Shown piece after piece: positions 8,793 through 17,557 of a stretch of DNA of 36,818 nt. Below the pieces are notes generated by a model that did not search any database, was not told the DNA's origin, and worked only from the letters and a program-made list of their open reading frames with translations. Position 1 is the stretch's first letter. Every line of letters starts with the position of its first letter. Source of the DNA: Flavobacterium sp. CF136 (GTDB lineage Bacteria; Bacteroidota; Bacteroidia; Flavobacteriales; Flavobacteriaceae); assembly GCF_000282055.1 (NCBI RefSeq), contig NZ_AKJZ01000035.1:1-36818 (forward strand), written 5' to 3'. A program made the translations under genes and the position numbers.

Positions 8793-10610
8793 ATGCGTTT
8801 ATATTCAGTACTTATTTATTCTTCATTTATATTGTTGTTCTTTCCTTTGGGAATAACAGCACAGGATTCTATTTCTAAAAAGAAAGCTGCTCCGGCCTCA
8901 AAAATGAAAGTGGTAACCAAAGATTTAAAAAAAGCATTAGAGGTAAATGATGAAGGACAGATTGGTCAGAATTATGAACGTTTAGCCAATGAATTCCTGA
9001 ATAATGGAGACAATGCAAAAGCGGAAGAATACTATAAAAAGGCATTAGAAAGTTACACAAAACTAAATCGTGTTGAGGATAAGACCAGAGTAACAAGAAG
9101 CTTGGCCAAAACGCAGGAAAATCAAAATAAATTTAAGTCTGCAATTAAAAATTATGAAGTTGCAGGTGCAATTTCCAAGGATGACAGAGAAGAGAAAATC
9201 AATTTAAATGATGCCAATCGTGTACGAACGCGGGCTGCTCCCGTAACCCAGGCAGATTACGTCGAATCAAATATTGAACTGCTCAAAAAAGAAAACAAAG
9301 CAGAGGAAGTTGCCGCGGCATATGTTCAAAAAGCAGAAAATTCGCTACAGCAAAAAAACAAGGAAGTTGCTATTGAGAGTTATAAAAACGCACTGACTTA
9401 CGCAAAAGACAAACCGGAAACAGTTATTAAAATCAAAAATGAAATTGCCAAAGTATATGCTTCTGACAACCAAATTGACAAAGCAATTGTTATTAACGAA
9501 AAGCTTTTGGCGGAAGCAGAAACAAAACAGGATTTTAATAACCAAATAAAGCAATTACAATCACTGGCGTCACTTTATTTTAAAAAAGAAGAACCTAAAA
9601 AAGCACTTTTATCATTAAAGGAAGCATATGATTTAGCATCTGAAAAAGGGAATTCAGCGGAAGTTAAAAAAAGTTTATCCGCTTTGGTAAAATATTATAA
9701 ATCTGAAGGAAACGAAAAAGAAAGTATGGCGCTTTATGAGCAGTTTTTTCAAAACTTCGACAAATTAATCCAATCCGATACGAGCTTAATTGATGCTAAA
9801 ACGTTTCAGATAACTGAAGGGAAAATTCGCCAGTTGGAAAAAGAAAAAACACTGAAAGACGAATTAATTTCAAAGAAAAACACGTTCAATTATTTTCTTT
9901 TAGGATCCATTTTATTGCTTTTGCTTTTGTTTCTTTTTATTGTGAAAGCACTATATTCCATAAAAACTAAAAATAAGGAAATCGCTTTACAATCGTTACG
10001 CCGCGAAATGAATCCGCATTTTATTTTTAATAGTTTAAACAGCGTAAACCAGTTTATTTCTGAAAATAAAGAATTGGAAGCCAACAAATACCTGACTTCC
10101 TATTCTAATTTGATGCGGAATATGATGGAGAATTCCAATAAGGATTTCATTATACTGGATAAGGAGATTGAGCAGTTAAAAAAATATTTAGCCTTAGAAC
10201 ATTTACGTTTTGCAGATAAATTTGATTTTGAAATCATTGCCGACAAAGAACTGGATTTAGAAAGTGTATTTATTCCGAATATGATTATTCAGCCACATCT
10301 GGAAAATGCAATATGGCACGGTTTGCGTTATCTCGATAAAAAAGGCTTTCTATATCTTAAATTTCAGCTTGTCGACGGAAAAGTAGTAGTTGTTATAGAA
10401 GATAACGGAATTGGTTTAACCAAAAGTCAGGAACTCAAAACAAGCAATCAGAAAGTGCATGAATCACGAGGGCTTAATAATACTAAAGAACGTATTGGTT
10501 TGCTGAATGAATTGTATAAAAAGAATATTTCTTTCCAGATTAAAGAGAAAACATTGCCGGAATCAGGGACAATAGTCGAAATTGTTTTTCCATTAATTGA
10601 TAAAATATGA
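8793..10610 (+). CDS. TPR-containing LytS-type sensor histidine kinase
   Basis: 605 residues. Signal peptide (to about residue 24), then a periplasmic array of TPR-like helical repeats over about 40-335 (for example GDNAKAEEYYKKALESYTKL). One transmembrane segment follows at about 365-388. The cytoplasmic part has the His_kinase (PF06580-like) box with His409 in MNPHFIFNSLNS, and a HATPase domain with QPHLENAIWHGL and EDNGIGL. The domain order is typical of Bacteroidetes LytS/YehU-like kinases that sense an extracytoplasmic signal through TPR interactions. The stop overlaps the start of the response regulator gene by 4 bases, so the two are translationally coupled and form a cognate pair. Confidence 0.92.
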   Translation: MRLYSVLIYSSFILLFFPLGITAQDSISKKKAAPASKMKVVTKDLKKALEVNDEGQIGQNYERLANEFLNNGDNAKAEEYYKKALESYTKLNRVEDKTRVTRSLAKTQENQNKFKSAIKNYEVAGAISKDDREEKINLNDANRVRTRAAPVTQADYVESNIELLKKENKAEEVAAAYVQKAENSLQQKNKEVAIESYKNALTYAKDKPETVIKIKNEIAKVYASDNQIDKAIVINEKLLAEAETKQDFNNQIKQLQSLASLYFKKEEPKKALLSLKEAYDLASEKGNSAEVKKSLSALVKYYKSEGNEKESMALYEQFFQNFDKLIQSDTSLIDAKTFQITEGKIRQLEKEKTLKDELISKKNTFNYFLLGSILLLLLLFLFIVKALYSIKTKNKEIALQSLRREMNPHFIFNSLNSVNQFISENKELEANKYLTSYSNLMRNMMENSNKDFIILDKEIEQLKKYLALEHLRFADKFDFEIIADKELDLESVFIPNMIIQPHLENAIWHGLRYLDKKGFLYLKFQLVDGKVVVVIEDNGIGLTKSQELKTSNQKVHESRGLNNTKERIGLLNELYKKNISFQIKEKTLPESGTIVEIVFPLIDKI

Positions 10611-11356
10611 TGACGTTTCAGAAGATAAAAAGTGTAATTGTCGAGGATGAATTGGCGGCACGTGAAGTACTCAAGAATTATTTGAGTAAATATTGTCCGC
10701 AGGTTGAGGTTGTCGGCGAAGCTCAGAATATAAAAGAAGCTGTTCCGTTGCTGCACGAAATACAGCCACAGTTGGTTTTTCTGGATGTTGAAATGCCCTT
10801 CGGAAATGCTTTTGATGTTTTGGAAGCCTGTAAAGATTTGCAATTCGAAACCATATTTGTAACTGCTTTTTCAGAATATTCTTTGAAAGCATTAAATCAA
10901 AGTGCAGCCTATTATTTATTGAAACCTATCAGCATCGAAGAATTGATTGTTGCGGTAAACAAAGTGCACCATCAGATCATGAATCATGAAATATTTAACA
11001 GGAACAAAATTATTGTAGAAAATTTTCATGAATCCAAACCTGAAAAACAACAAGTTATTTTACCAACTCTTGAAGGATTTGAAGTCGTGAAAATGGAAGA
11101 AATTGTTCGTCTTCGGGGCAATGGAAATTTCACCGATTTGTATTTGAATAACGGAGATAAAAAAATGGTCTGCCGGTTTTTAAAACACTTTTCTGAGATT
11201 TTACCACTGCCTTTCATACGTGTTCACAAATCCCATATCATTAATCTGAATTGTGTGAAGTCTTATAACAAAGGCGGAATTATCACTTTAAATGATGGAG
11301 CCGAAATTGAAATCTCGCCTACTTATAAAGAGGAATTCCTTAAGAATTTTAAATAA
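10607..11356 (+). CDS. LytTR-family response regulator
   Basis: 249 residues. Receiver domain (about 8-125) with acidic pocket Glu13/Asp14, phospho-acceptor Asp60 (FLDVEMP), Thr86 and Lys106 (LLKPIS). LytTR DNA-binding domain at about 150-249 (VRLRGNGNFTDLYL, FIRVHKSHIINL). It binds DNA as a transcription regulator driven by the upstream kinase. ATG codons occur at 10607 and 10610; the first overlaps the kinase stop (ATGATGA) and either could be used. Targets are not indicated by the sequence; the divergent vWA/YkuD cluster on the other side of the kinase gene is one possibility (inference). Confidence 0.93.
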   Translation: MMTFQKIKSVIVEDELAAREVLKNYLSKYCPQVEVVGEAQNIKEAVPLLHEIQPQLVFLDVEMPFGNAFDVLEACKDLQFETIFVTAFSEYSLKALNQSAAYYLLKPISIEELIVAVNKVHHQIMNHEIFNRNKIIVENFHESKPEKQQVILPTLEGFEVVKMEEIVRLRGNGNFTDLYLNNGDKKMVCRFLKHFSEILPLPFIRVHKSHIINLNCVKSYNKGGIITLNDGAEIEISPTYKEEFLKNFK

Positions 11357-11403
11357 ATTTTGCTTCGAAGACGCTAAGCCACGAAGTTTTAAACGCAATA
11401 TTA

Positions 11404-11499
11404 TCATTTCGAGGAACGAGAAATCACACAAGAAATCCCGTGCCTAAAATCGCCAATCTTTGTCGAATCACGAGTGTGATTTCTCGTTCCTCGAAATGA
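11404..11499. repeat. REP-like element: perfect 26-bp inverted repeat with 44-base loop
   Basis: Arms at 11404-11429 and 11474-11499 are exact reverse complements (inner end CACAC/GTGTG, outer end TCATTTCGAGG/CCTCGAAATGA). It lies between the convergent LytTR gene and the GT51 gene. The spacer 11430-11473 is not T-rich, so this is not a classic terminator, though the hairpin may block read-through. From memory, elements with this arm sequence recur between genes in Flavobacterium genomes. Confidence 0.85.
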
Positions 11500-11556
11500 C
11501 AAACCTATGTCACTTTACGAGCAAAATATCCGTTGTAATTAATTTGTGAAATGTGT

Positions 11557-13521
11557 TTAAAGATCAAATTCCTCTCCCATAGACAAAGAATCAACCGGAA
11601 CTGTAGCTGAATCTGGTACTTTAATACGGATTAAAGAACGTGCATTCCCCGAAATATAAACCGGCAATTGCCCAAGCGTATCTTCAGGAACTAAAAGACC
11701 GCGGCGAAACATTAAGTTCCTTAAGAATTTTTGATTTTGTAATGCATAATCTTTTAAGTTTCCTTCATCATTAAACTGATACATGAATTTTCGGGGCTTC
11801 GGAATAATAGTGGCCAGATATAAACATTCATCCACGCTTAGATCCGATGGCCTTTTCTGGAAATAAAAATGACTTGCTTCTCCAATTCCATACACATTTG
11901 GTCCCCATTCAATAATATTAAAATATACTTCCAGCATTCTTTCCTTACTTACCACACGGTTGTTTTCCAAAATATAAACCAACAAAATTTCTTCCAGCTT
12001 ACGCGAAAGTGTTTTTTCCCGTGTCAGGAAAACATTTTTAATCAATTGCATACTAATCGTACTGGCACCACGAGAGAACTTTTTGGTCCTGATATTCTTT
12101 AAAATTGATTGTTTGAAAGCTTCATTGATAAATCCTCTGTGCGAAAAGAAAGAAGGATCTTCAGTCGTAAGCACACATTTTCGCAAATAGGGTGAAATCT
12201 GGTCTAAAGGAGTATAATTCGGATTTGCATTTCCAACCAAAACAGGGCGCTGCAATACATTTTGTATAATCGCACGATACACAAATTCGCCGTTTAATTT
12301 ATTAAGATCTGCTTCTCCGTATTTCGTGATTTTCAGGTCTTCTTTATTTAATTTACTGTCAAAAACCAACTTATTTGGTTTGTTTTTATTGAATTTGAAA
12401 TCGAGTTTATAATCAAAATTACCCGTAGCTTCCATTCCCTGAAAGTGAGTAAATAAACCGTCAGGCAGAGAAACAATAAAATCCTGGGCTTTCATTTTTG
12501 GAATATCAACTTTTAAAGTATAAACCGTATCTGATTCAGTATTATAAGAAACATACGGGTGTACTTTTATTTTATTCAATTGCATTGTTGAAGTACTGTC
12601 GATCGAGATAAAATCCTCGCCTAATAAAAAACGATAATCAAAACGCGCATTTTTAATCACGACATCTTTACTGGCAATTTTAGGGTGATTGATTTTTAAA
12701 TTTGAAATAGAAGTATAACCATCAATATGCAATTCACTTCCATCCTTATCAATGTTTTCTACATTTAATCGGATCGAATCAAAGCTTGCTTTTAAATTAT
12801 AACGTTCATCCAAATAAGGAACTTTGATAGCGCCGGTATCTAAATTGAAAAAACGAATATCGGCTTTTTTATTTCTTGGGTCGGCAAACCCTTTAATATT
12901 CCATCGCTGATCAAAATTCTTGCTCTTAACATGCAAATTTGTTTCCAGTTCTTTATTGTTTAAAACCAACTTATTTATAATGACCAAAGCTGTTTTGCCA
13001 TTGTCATCAATCTTAAAATTAAGGTTCTCCAACTTCATATCAGTAGGAACTAAATTCAATAATTTTGAAATAATCCGATAAGCAAAATCAGCATATTTCC
13101 GTTTTTCATCAGTCTTTTTTTCAGTATCATCCTTTTTTAAAAAGGCATCAAAATTGCGGACTTTCCCCTTTTTAACCAATTGAATATATCCATTATTGAT
13201 TTTTAAAGTTCCAATCTGAACATCCCCAATCAATAAATTTGATAGACTTATACTGGTTTCAATTTTTTGAATATTGAAAAGTGTGTCGGCATTTTTGGGA
13301 ACCAAAATTACATTGGTTAGTTTGATACCTGACAATCCGTCAAACGAAGCCGATTTTACAGAAAATGTACTGTTGTATTCGACATTCATTTTATGGGTTA
13401 CTTTGGCAATCGCCTGTTTTAAAAGTGAATCGCGAAAAGAGTAAAATCCTAAAAAAAGCACTCCTAATACCAGGGCAAGTATTAAAAGTACTTTGAATAT
13501 TTTTTGTTTTGGAAATTTCAT
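11557..13521 (-). CDS. AsmA-like / GT51 peptidoglycan transglycosylase fusion
   Basis: 654 residues. An N-terminal membrane anchor (about 8-28) is followed by an AsmA-like beta-rich region (about 40-410, with SISLSNLLIGDVQIGTLKIN). The C-terminal part is a glycosyltransferase 51 domain (about 425-600). GT51 motifs are visible: EDPSFFSHRG with catalytic Glu454, RGASTISMQL, RKLEEILL and YFNIIEWG. There is no transpeptidase domain, so this should be a monofunctional glycan-strand polymerase using lipid II, acting outside the inner membrane. The AsmA-like part is unusual for a GT51 enzyme outside Bacteroidetes. It is the third gene of the esterase-radA-GT51 series, 19 bases after radA. Confidence 0.88.
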   Translation of the reverse strand: MKFPKQKIFKVLLILALVLGVLFLGFYSFRDSLLKQAIAKVTHKMNVEYNSTFSVKSASFDGLSGIKLTNVILVPKNADTLFNIQKIETSISLSNLLIGDVQIGTLKINNGYIQLVKKGKVRNFDAFLKKDDTEKKTDEKRKYADFAYRIISKLLNLVPTDMKLENLNFKIDDNGKTALVIINKLVLNNKELETNLHVKSKNFDQRWNIKGFADPRNKKADIRFFNLDTGAIKVPYLDERYNLKASFDSIRLNVENIDKDGSELHIDGYTSISNLKINHPKIASKDVVIKNARFDYRFLLGEDFISIDSTSTMQLNKIKVHPYVSYNTESDTVYTLKVDIPKMKAQDFIVSLPDGLFTHFQGMEATGNFDYKLDFKFNKNKPNKLVFDSKLNKEDLKITKYGEADLNKLNGEFVYRAIIQNVLQRPVLVGNANPNYTPLDQISPYLRKCVLTTEDPSFFSHRGFINEAFKQSILKNIRTKKFSRGASTISMQLIKNVFLTREKTLSRKLEEILLVYILENNRVVSKERMLEVYFNIIEWGPNVYGIGEASHFYFQKRPSDLSVDECLYLATIIPKPRKFMYQFNDEGNLKDYALQNQKFLRNLMFRRGLLVPEDTLGQLPVYISGNARSLIRIKVPDSATVPVDSLSMGEEFDL

Positions 13522-13540
13522 AAAGTAGGTTTATAAAAAA

Positions 13541-14902
13541 TTAACCGAAAAGAATACTGGCTACATCTTCGATTTTAGCCACTAATTCAATTTTGATTCC
13601 TGTGTTTTTTAAGGTGATTTTATTGTATTTAGAAACAAATATAGTGTTGAAACCTAATTTTTCGGCTTCCTGAATTCTTTGGTCAACACGATTTACAGGG
13701 CGAATTTCACCTGAAAGCCCGACTTCACCGGCAAAACAGAATCCTTTTGTTACCGGAATATCTTCGTTTGAGGATAAAATGGCGGCAACAACCGCTAAGT
13801 CTATCGCTGGATCATCAACAGAAATTCCTCCGGTTACATTCAGGAAAACGTCTTTTGCTCCTAAACGAAACCCGGCCCTTTTTTCTAAAACTGCCAAAAT
13901 CATATTTAATCTTTTAGCATTGTAGCCAGTTGTACTTCGTTGGGGTGTTCCGTAAACTGCTGTGCTTACAAGCGATTGTATTTCGATCATCAGCGGACGC
14001 ATGCCTTCCATCGTAGTGGCAATCGCAGTTCCGGACATCTCTTCGTCTTTGTGCGAAATTAATATTTCTGAGGGATTGCTTACTTCCCGTAAACCACTTC
14101 CCAGCATTTCATAGATTCCGAGTTCTGCAGTTGATCCGAAACGGTTTTTTAACGACCGTAAAATTCGGTAAACATGATTTCTATCTCCTTCAAATTGTAA
14201 AACGGTATCTACCATATGCTCCAGAATTTTTGGCCCGGCAATATTTCCGTCTTTCGTAATATGTCCAATTAAAATAACCGGAATATTGGTTTCTTTGGCA
14301 AACTTGATCAGTTCGGCAGTAGTTTCCCTGATCTGAGAAATACTTCCGGCTGTCGATTCAATATAATCGGTATGCAAAGTCTGAATCGAATCTATAATTA
14401 CAATTTCAGGTTCAATAGCTTCAATTTGTTTAAAAATATTCTGTGTTTTAGTTTCAGTCAGAATATAGCAATTGTCACTGTTTGGTGTGATTCTTTCGGC
14501 ACGCATTTTTATTTGTTTCTGACTTTCTTCGCCGGAAACATAAAGCGTTTTATAGGGTAGTTTTAAAGAGATCTGGAGTAAAAGTGTACTTTTTCCAATT
14601 CCCGGTTCTCCTCCCAAAAGCGTTAAGGATCCCGGAACTAATCCTCCCCCAAGAACACGATTTAATTCACCGTCAGTCGTATTCATTCGAATTTCCTGAG
14701 CCGAATCGATTTCATTAATTTTTAATGGCCGTGGCGCTTTACTTGTTGAAGTTGGTTCACTTTTCCAGGCGACTTTTTCCTGCTTCTGAATAATTTCTTC
14801 TGCAATAGTATTCCATTCTTTGCAAGCATTACATTGCCCCTGCCATTTGGCATATTGGGTTCCGCAATTTTGACAAAAAAAGGAAGTTTTTACTTTCGAC
14901 AT
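13541..14902 (-). CDS. radA: DNA repair protein RadA
   Basis: 453 residues, the normal family length. N-terminal four-cysteine zinc finger (Cys10, Cys13, Cys24, Cys27). RecA-like ATPase with Walker A GGEPGIGKST at 97-106, the RadA-specific KNRFG motif (about residues 255-259), and a C-terminal Lon-protease-like domain (about 280-453, GGISVDDPAIDLA). It acts in the cytosol as a branch-migration helicase in homologous recombination. Its ATG overlaps the stop of the upstream esterase-like gene by one base (TAATG), so translation is probably coupled. Confidence 0.97.
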   Translation of the reverse strand: MSKVKTSFFCQNCGTQYAKWQGQCNACKEWNTIAEEIIQKQEKVAWKSEPTSTSKAPRPLKINEIDSAQEIRMNTTDGELNRVLGGGLVPGSLTLLGGEPGIGKSTLLLQISLKLPYKTLYVSGEESQKQIKMRAERITPNSDNCYILTETKTQNIFKQIEAIEPEIVIIDSIQTLHTDYIESTAGSISQIRETTAELIKFAKETNIPVILIGHITKDGNIAGPKILEHMVDTVLQFEGDRNHVYRILRSLKNRFGSTAELGIYEMLGSGLREVSNPSEILISHKDEEMSGTAIATTMEGMRPLMIEIQSLVSTAVYGTPQRSTTGYNAKRLNMILAVLEKRAGFRLGAKDVFLNVTGGISVDDPAIDLAVVAAILSSNEDIPVTKGFCFAGEVGLSGEIRPVNRVDQRIQEAEKLGFNTIFVSKYNKITLKNTGIKIELVAKIEDVASILFG

Positions 14903-16056
14903 TATTTTTTATTTTTTGCAAGCAGATTCATTTCATCTATTTTTTCATACATCATATCTCTGTTCAAATCGCCAATTGGTACCATTTGTGAAGCATTTTG
15001 ATATTTTTTTGCTGCTCTTTTCGGATCACCCATTTTTTCATACATCAAACCCATCTCATATTCACCCAACATTGCTGCCGGATAACTCACATTTGCAATT
15101 TCAGCCATTTTCCCTAATTCATCATACAGATTATTCTTCAGGATAAGGTTCTCAATTAATTTAAAATCATTCATCCTAACAGGAATCTGAACACCAAAAA
15201 CAGTCGACATTATATTATATTTATTCTCTAAATAATCCGAATATCCGGATTTCAAAACAGCTATTTTATCTTTATATTCTGCAGAATTAATTGGTTTGTA
15301 AACTTCAAAAATTTGATACAGCGCATTTGGAATCGAATGCAAAACTTCTGTGTAATGGGTTGAATTTTTAAATAAATCGTATTTATAATTCACTAACGGA
15401 TTATTAGCAATTTTAATATTGCTGTCTAATTTTTCTATAGGCTCTTTGATACTTTTAATATCTCCGTCAGCTGCAGATAAATAATAAAAAAACGGTTCTT
15501 TTACTTTAGCAAATTTCTCAGGAATACGTATTTCCATTTTTGGCGCAAGCTCAGGGCTTAGACAAATATATCCTTTAAAAAGAGGGTCATCTTTATATAA
15601 ATAAAAATTAATAAAACTGGCAGTGGTATCATGACCTGCTATCATTCTGAAAGGAGAAGTACGATAATTTTTTTCAACATACGGGATTAACTCAGCTCCT
15701 ATAAATTCGAAAAACTTAGCGCCTTTTTCATCAGGAAGCCCACTAACCTGTTCGATAGTACAATCTTCATAACGTTCCCCATCTTTATTCTGATGGATTC
15801 CAATAATTATCATTTCCGGCAAATCATCCCAATATGCGCCATAACTTACTGCTCCAGAAAAAGCATCAAAAAGATAATCGCCATCCAGCAAATACAAAAC
15901 TGGGTATTTTTTATTAGGATTTGCTTCATAAGACTCCGGAAGTCCTATGGTTATTCTGCGCTCTTCTCCAAGTTTTTCGGATTTGATGTTGTCGAATTTT
16001 TTTTGCGAAAAAGCAGAAATTGAGGTTAAGATAAATAATAAGTAAACTTTTTTCAT
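14902..16056 (-). CDS. Alpha/beta-hydrolase-fold esterase-like protein with substituted nucleophile
   Basis: 384 residues with a signal peptide (MKKVYLLFILTSISAFSQ). The fold fits the putative esterase family of PF00756 (esterase D / ferric enterochelin esterase-like), with RRITIGLPESY and PVLYLLDGDYLF. The nucleophile elbow, normally Gly-His-Ser-x-Gly, reads AGHDTTAS, so Asp143 replaces the serine. A His lies further on (TEVLHSIP). Either the protein is catalytically dead, or it uses aspartate as nucleophile. The C-terminal part (about 335-375) has one or two TPR-like helices (GLMYEKMGDPKRAAKKY). It is the first gene of the series with radA and the GT51 fusion. A reverse-strand TATTTTTG element at 16186-16193 is a weak promoter candidate, about 130 bases away. 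Confidence 0.8.
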   Translation of the reverse strand: MKKVYLLFILTSISAFSQKKFDNIKSEKLGEERRITIGLPESYEANPNKKYPVLYLLDGDYLFDAFSGAVSYGAYWDDLPEMIIIGIHQNKDGERYEDCTIEQVSGLPDEKGAKFFEFIGAELIPYVEKNYRTSPFRMIAGHDTTASFINFYLYKDDPLFKGYICLSPELAPKMEIRIPEKFAKVKEPFFYYLSAADGDIKSIKEPIEKLDSNIKIANNPLVNYKYDLFKNSTHYTEVLHSIPNALYQIFEVYKPINSAEYKDKIAVLKSGYSDYLENKYNIMSTVFGVQIPVRMNDFKLIENLILKNNLYDELGKMAEIANVSYPAAMLGEYEMGLMYEKMGDPKRAAKKYQNASQMVPIGDLNRDMMYEKIDEMNLLAKNKK

Positions 16057-16235
16057 GATTTGGGAAATTTCAGAGAATTAAAAAGTAATAAAATGTGTAG
16101 CAATATAATACTTTATTTGCTTTTTTCTTAGGATGAAATTTTAAAAAGCAAAGAAATTATTAGGGCAAAAGGAATTTTATTTGTGCAAAAATAAATTTGA
16201 CAAATGAGAAAAAAGTTAAGATTTAAAAGAAAATT

Positions 16236-16586
16236 TTAGGTTAGCGAATTATCATTTTCATTAGGAAAAACAATCCATGGCTTAAAGGTTTTCGCTTCTT
16301 CAAAATCCAGGGTTGCATATGAAATAATAATAATAATGTCGTCTTTTTGAACCTTTCTTGCTGCGGGTCCGTTGAGTGTAATTTCTCCGGAATTTTTTTC
16401 GCCTTTTATAGCATAAGTTTCAAAACGTTCCCCATTATTAATGTTTACAATAGATACTTTTTCACCTTCAATAATATTTGAGGCTTCCAGTAATGTTTCA
16501 TCAATAGTAATACTGCCAATATAATTTAAATCAGCTCCAGTTACTTTTACACGATGAATTTTTGATTTTATAACTTGAATTTGCAT
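16236..16586 (-). CDS. panD: Aspartate 1-decarboxylase PanD
   Basis: 116 residues, typical length. The self-processing site Gly24-Ser25 is present in YIGSITID; cleavage yields the pyruvoyl cofactor at Ser25. Catalytic neighbours Lys9 and the strand [10 protein letters not shown] are also present. The cytosolic enzyme turns L-aspartate into beta-alanine for pantothenate synthesis. It starts 14 bases after panC on the same strand, forming a panC-panD operon in which the two products supply consecutive substrates of one pathway. Confidence 0.97.
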   Translation of the reverse strand: MQIQVIKSKIHRVKVTGADLNYIGSITIDETLLEASNIIEGEKVSIVNINNGERFETYAIKGEKNSGEITLNGPAARKVQKDDIIIIISYATLDFEEAKTFKPWIVFPNENDNSLT

Positions 16587-16600
16587 GTTGCAAAGGTAAA

Positions 16601-17449
16601 TTAATTTAATGAAATGGTATCAATCAACCTTATAGAATTAACAAATACTGCTATAAATGCACGGTAATTTTTATCTTTACTTTTGTATTCTATAGGCAAT
16701 AATGTCGATTCATCAGCAATTACAAAATATTCCAAATCAAACTTATCATTGTTCCTGAAAGAATTCTCTACAAATTCAATTGTTTCTTCAGGGCTTTTCG
16801 TCTGAAATATTTCTTTTGCTTCTGTTAAGGTTTTATAAATTATCGCTGCTTCTTTTCTTTCTTCAGCAGTTAAACGCTCGTTTCGGGAACTCATTGCCAG
16901 TTGATTTTCTTCTCTGAAAATAGGACACCCTACTACATTAACAGATAAGTTATTCTTTTCAACCATTTTTTTGACGATTTGCAATTGCTGAAAATCTTTT
17001 TCTCCAAAATAGGCATTTGTCGGTGAAACAATTTCAAATAAACGTTTCACAATTGTTCCGACACCATTAAAATGTCCCGGCCTGAATTTTCCTTCCATTT
17101 GATTTTCCAATCCATCAAAATCAAAATCCTGCGAAATCGTATTTCCTTCATAAATATCATCTACCGAAGGGGCGTACAAAATGATTTTATCACTTAAACC
17201 ACGCATTTTTTTCACATCATCTTCTAAGGTTCTTGGGTATTTTTCCAGATCTTCAGGATTGTTAAACTGAGTGGGATTAACAAAAATACTCACAACAGTA
17301 TCATCATTTTCTTTAAGCGAACGTTGCATTAAAGCCAGATGTCCTTGATGTAAAGCGCCCATCGTTGGTACAAACCCAATAGTAGAATTTGTGGTTTTGA
17401 TAGTTTTTAAATATCCTATCAGAGCTACTTTACCGTAGAAAATATGCAT
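16601..17449 (-). CDS. panC: Pantothenate synthetase PanC
   Basis: 282 residues from the chosen start. It carries the HxGH-type ATP-binding motif ([14 protein letters not shown]), the pantoate-binding region [18 protein letters not shown], the second signature [12 protein letters not shown], and MSSRNERL. It condenses pantoate with beta-alanine using ATP. The frame stays open to an ATG at 17479 (10 extra residues), but a -7 element (TATGTTTG, reverse strand) covers 17473-17480, so transcription should begin downstream of that codon. The ATG at 17449 also gives the family N-terminus and length. It is divergent from the GT5-like gene and forms an operon with panD. Confidence 0.95.
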   Translation of the reverse strand: MHIFYGKVALIGYLKTIKTTNSTIGFVPTMGALHQGHLALMQRSLKENDDTVVSIFVNPTQFNNPEDLEKYPRTLEDDVKKMRGLSDKIILYAPSVDDIYEGNTISQDFDFDGLENQMEGKFRPGHFNGVGTIVKRLFEIVSPTNAYFGEKDFQQLQIVKKMVEKNNLSVNVVGCPIFREENQLAMSSRNERLTAEERKEAAIIYKTLTEAKEIFQTKSPEETIEFVENSFRNNDKFDLEYFVIADESTLLPIEYKSKDKNYRAFIAVFVNSIRLIDTISLN

Positions 17450-17472
17450 GGCGGTATTATTAAAATTTAGTG

Positions 17473-17480
17473 CAAACATA
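17473..17480 (-). promoter_or_regulatory. Candidate -7 element (TATGTTTG) for panCD
   Basis: Matches TAnnTTTG on the minus strand and overlaps the outermost possible panC start codon. The implied transcription start near 17466-17469 leaves a leader of about 17-20 bases before the ATG at 17449. A -33 TTG is not clear. Confidence 0.5.
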
Positions 17481-17511
17481 ATATATTAGTTAATAACTGC
17501 ATAAATTTTTG

Positions 17512-17519
17512 TAATTTTG
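17512..17519 (+). promoter_or_regulatory. Candidate -7 element (TAATTTTG) for the GT5-like/DUF4270/glmS run
   Basis: Matches TAnnTTTG, 38 bases upstream of the GT5-like start, back to back with the panC element. Divergent transcription of both operons would start within about 60 bases of each other. Confidence 0.5.
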
Positions 17520-17557
17520 CAACGTTTTTATTACCAAAAATTAAGTAAAATACTATT

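Noticed and set aside
10448..10892. Minus-strand open frames opposite the end of the kinase and the start of the regulator
   Set aside because: The plus strand encodes clear HATPase and receiver domains there; the opposite frames have no domain or conserved feature.
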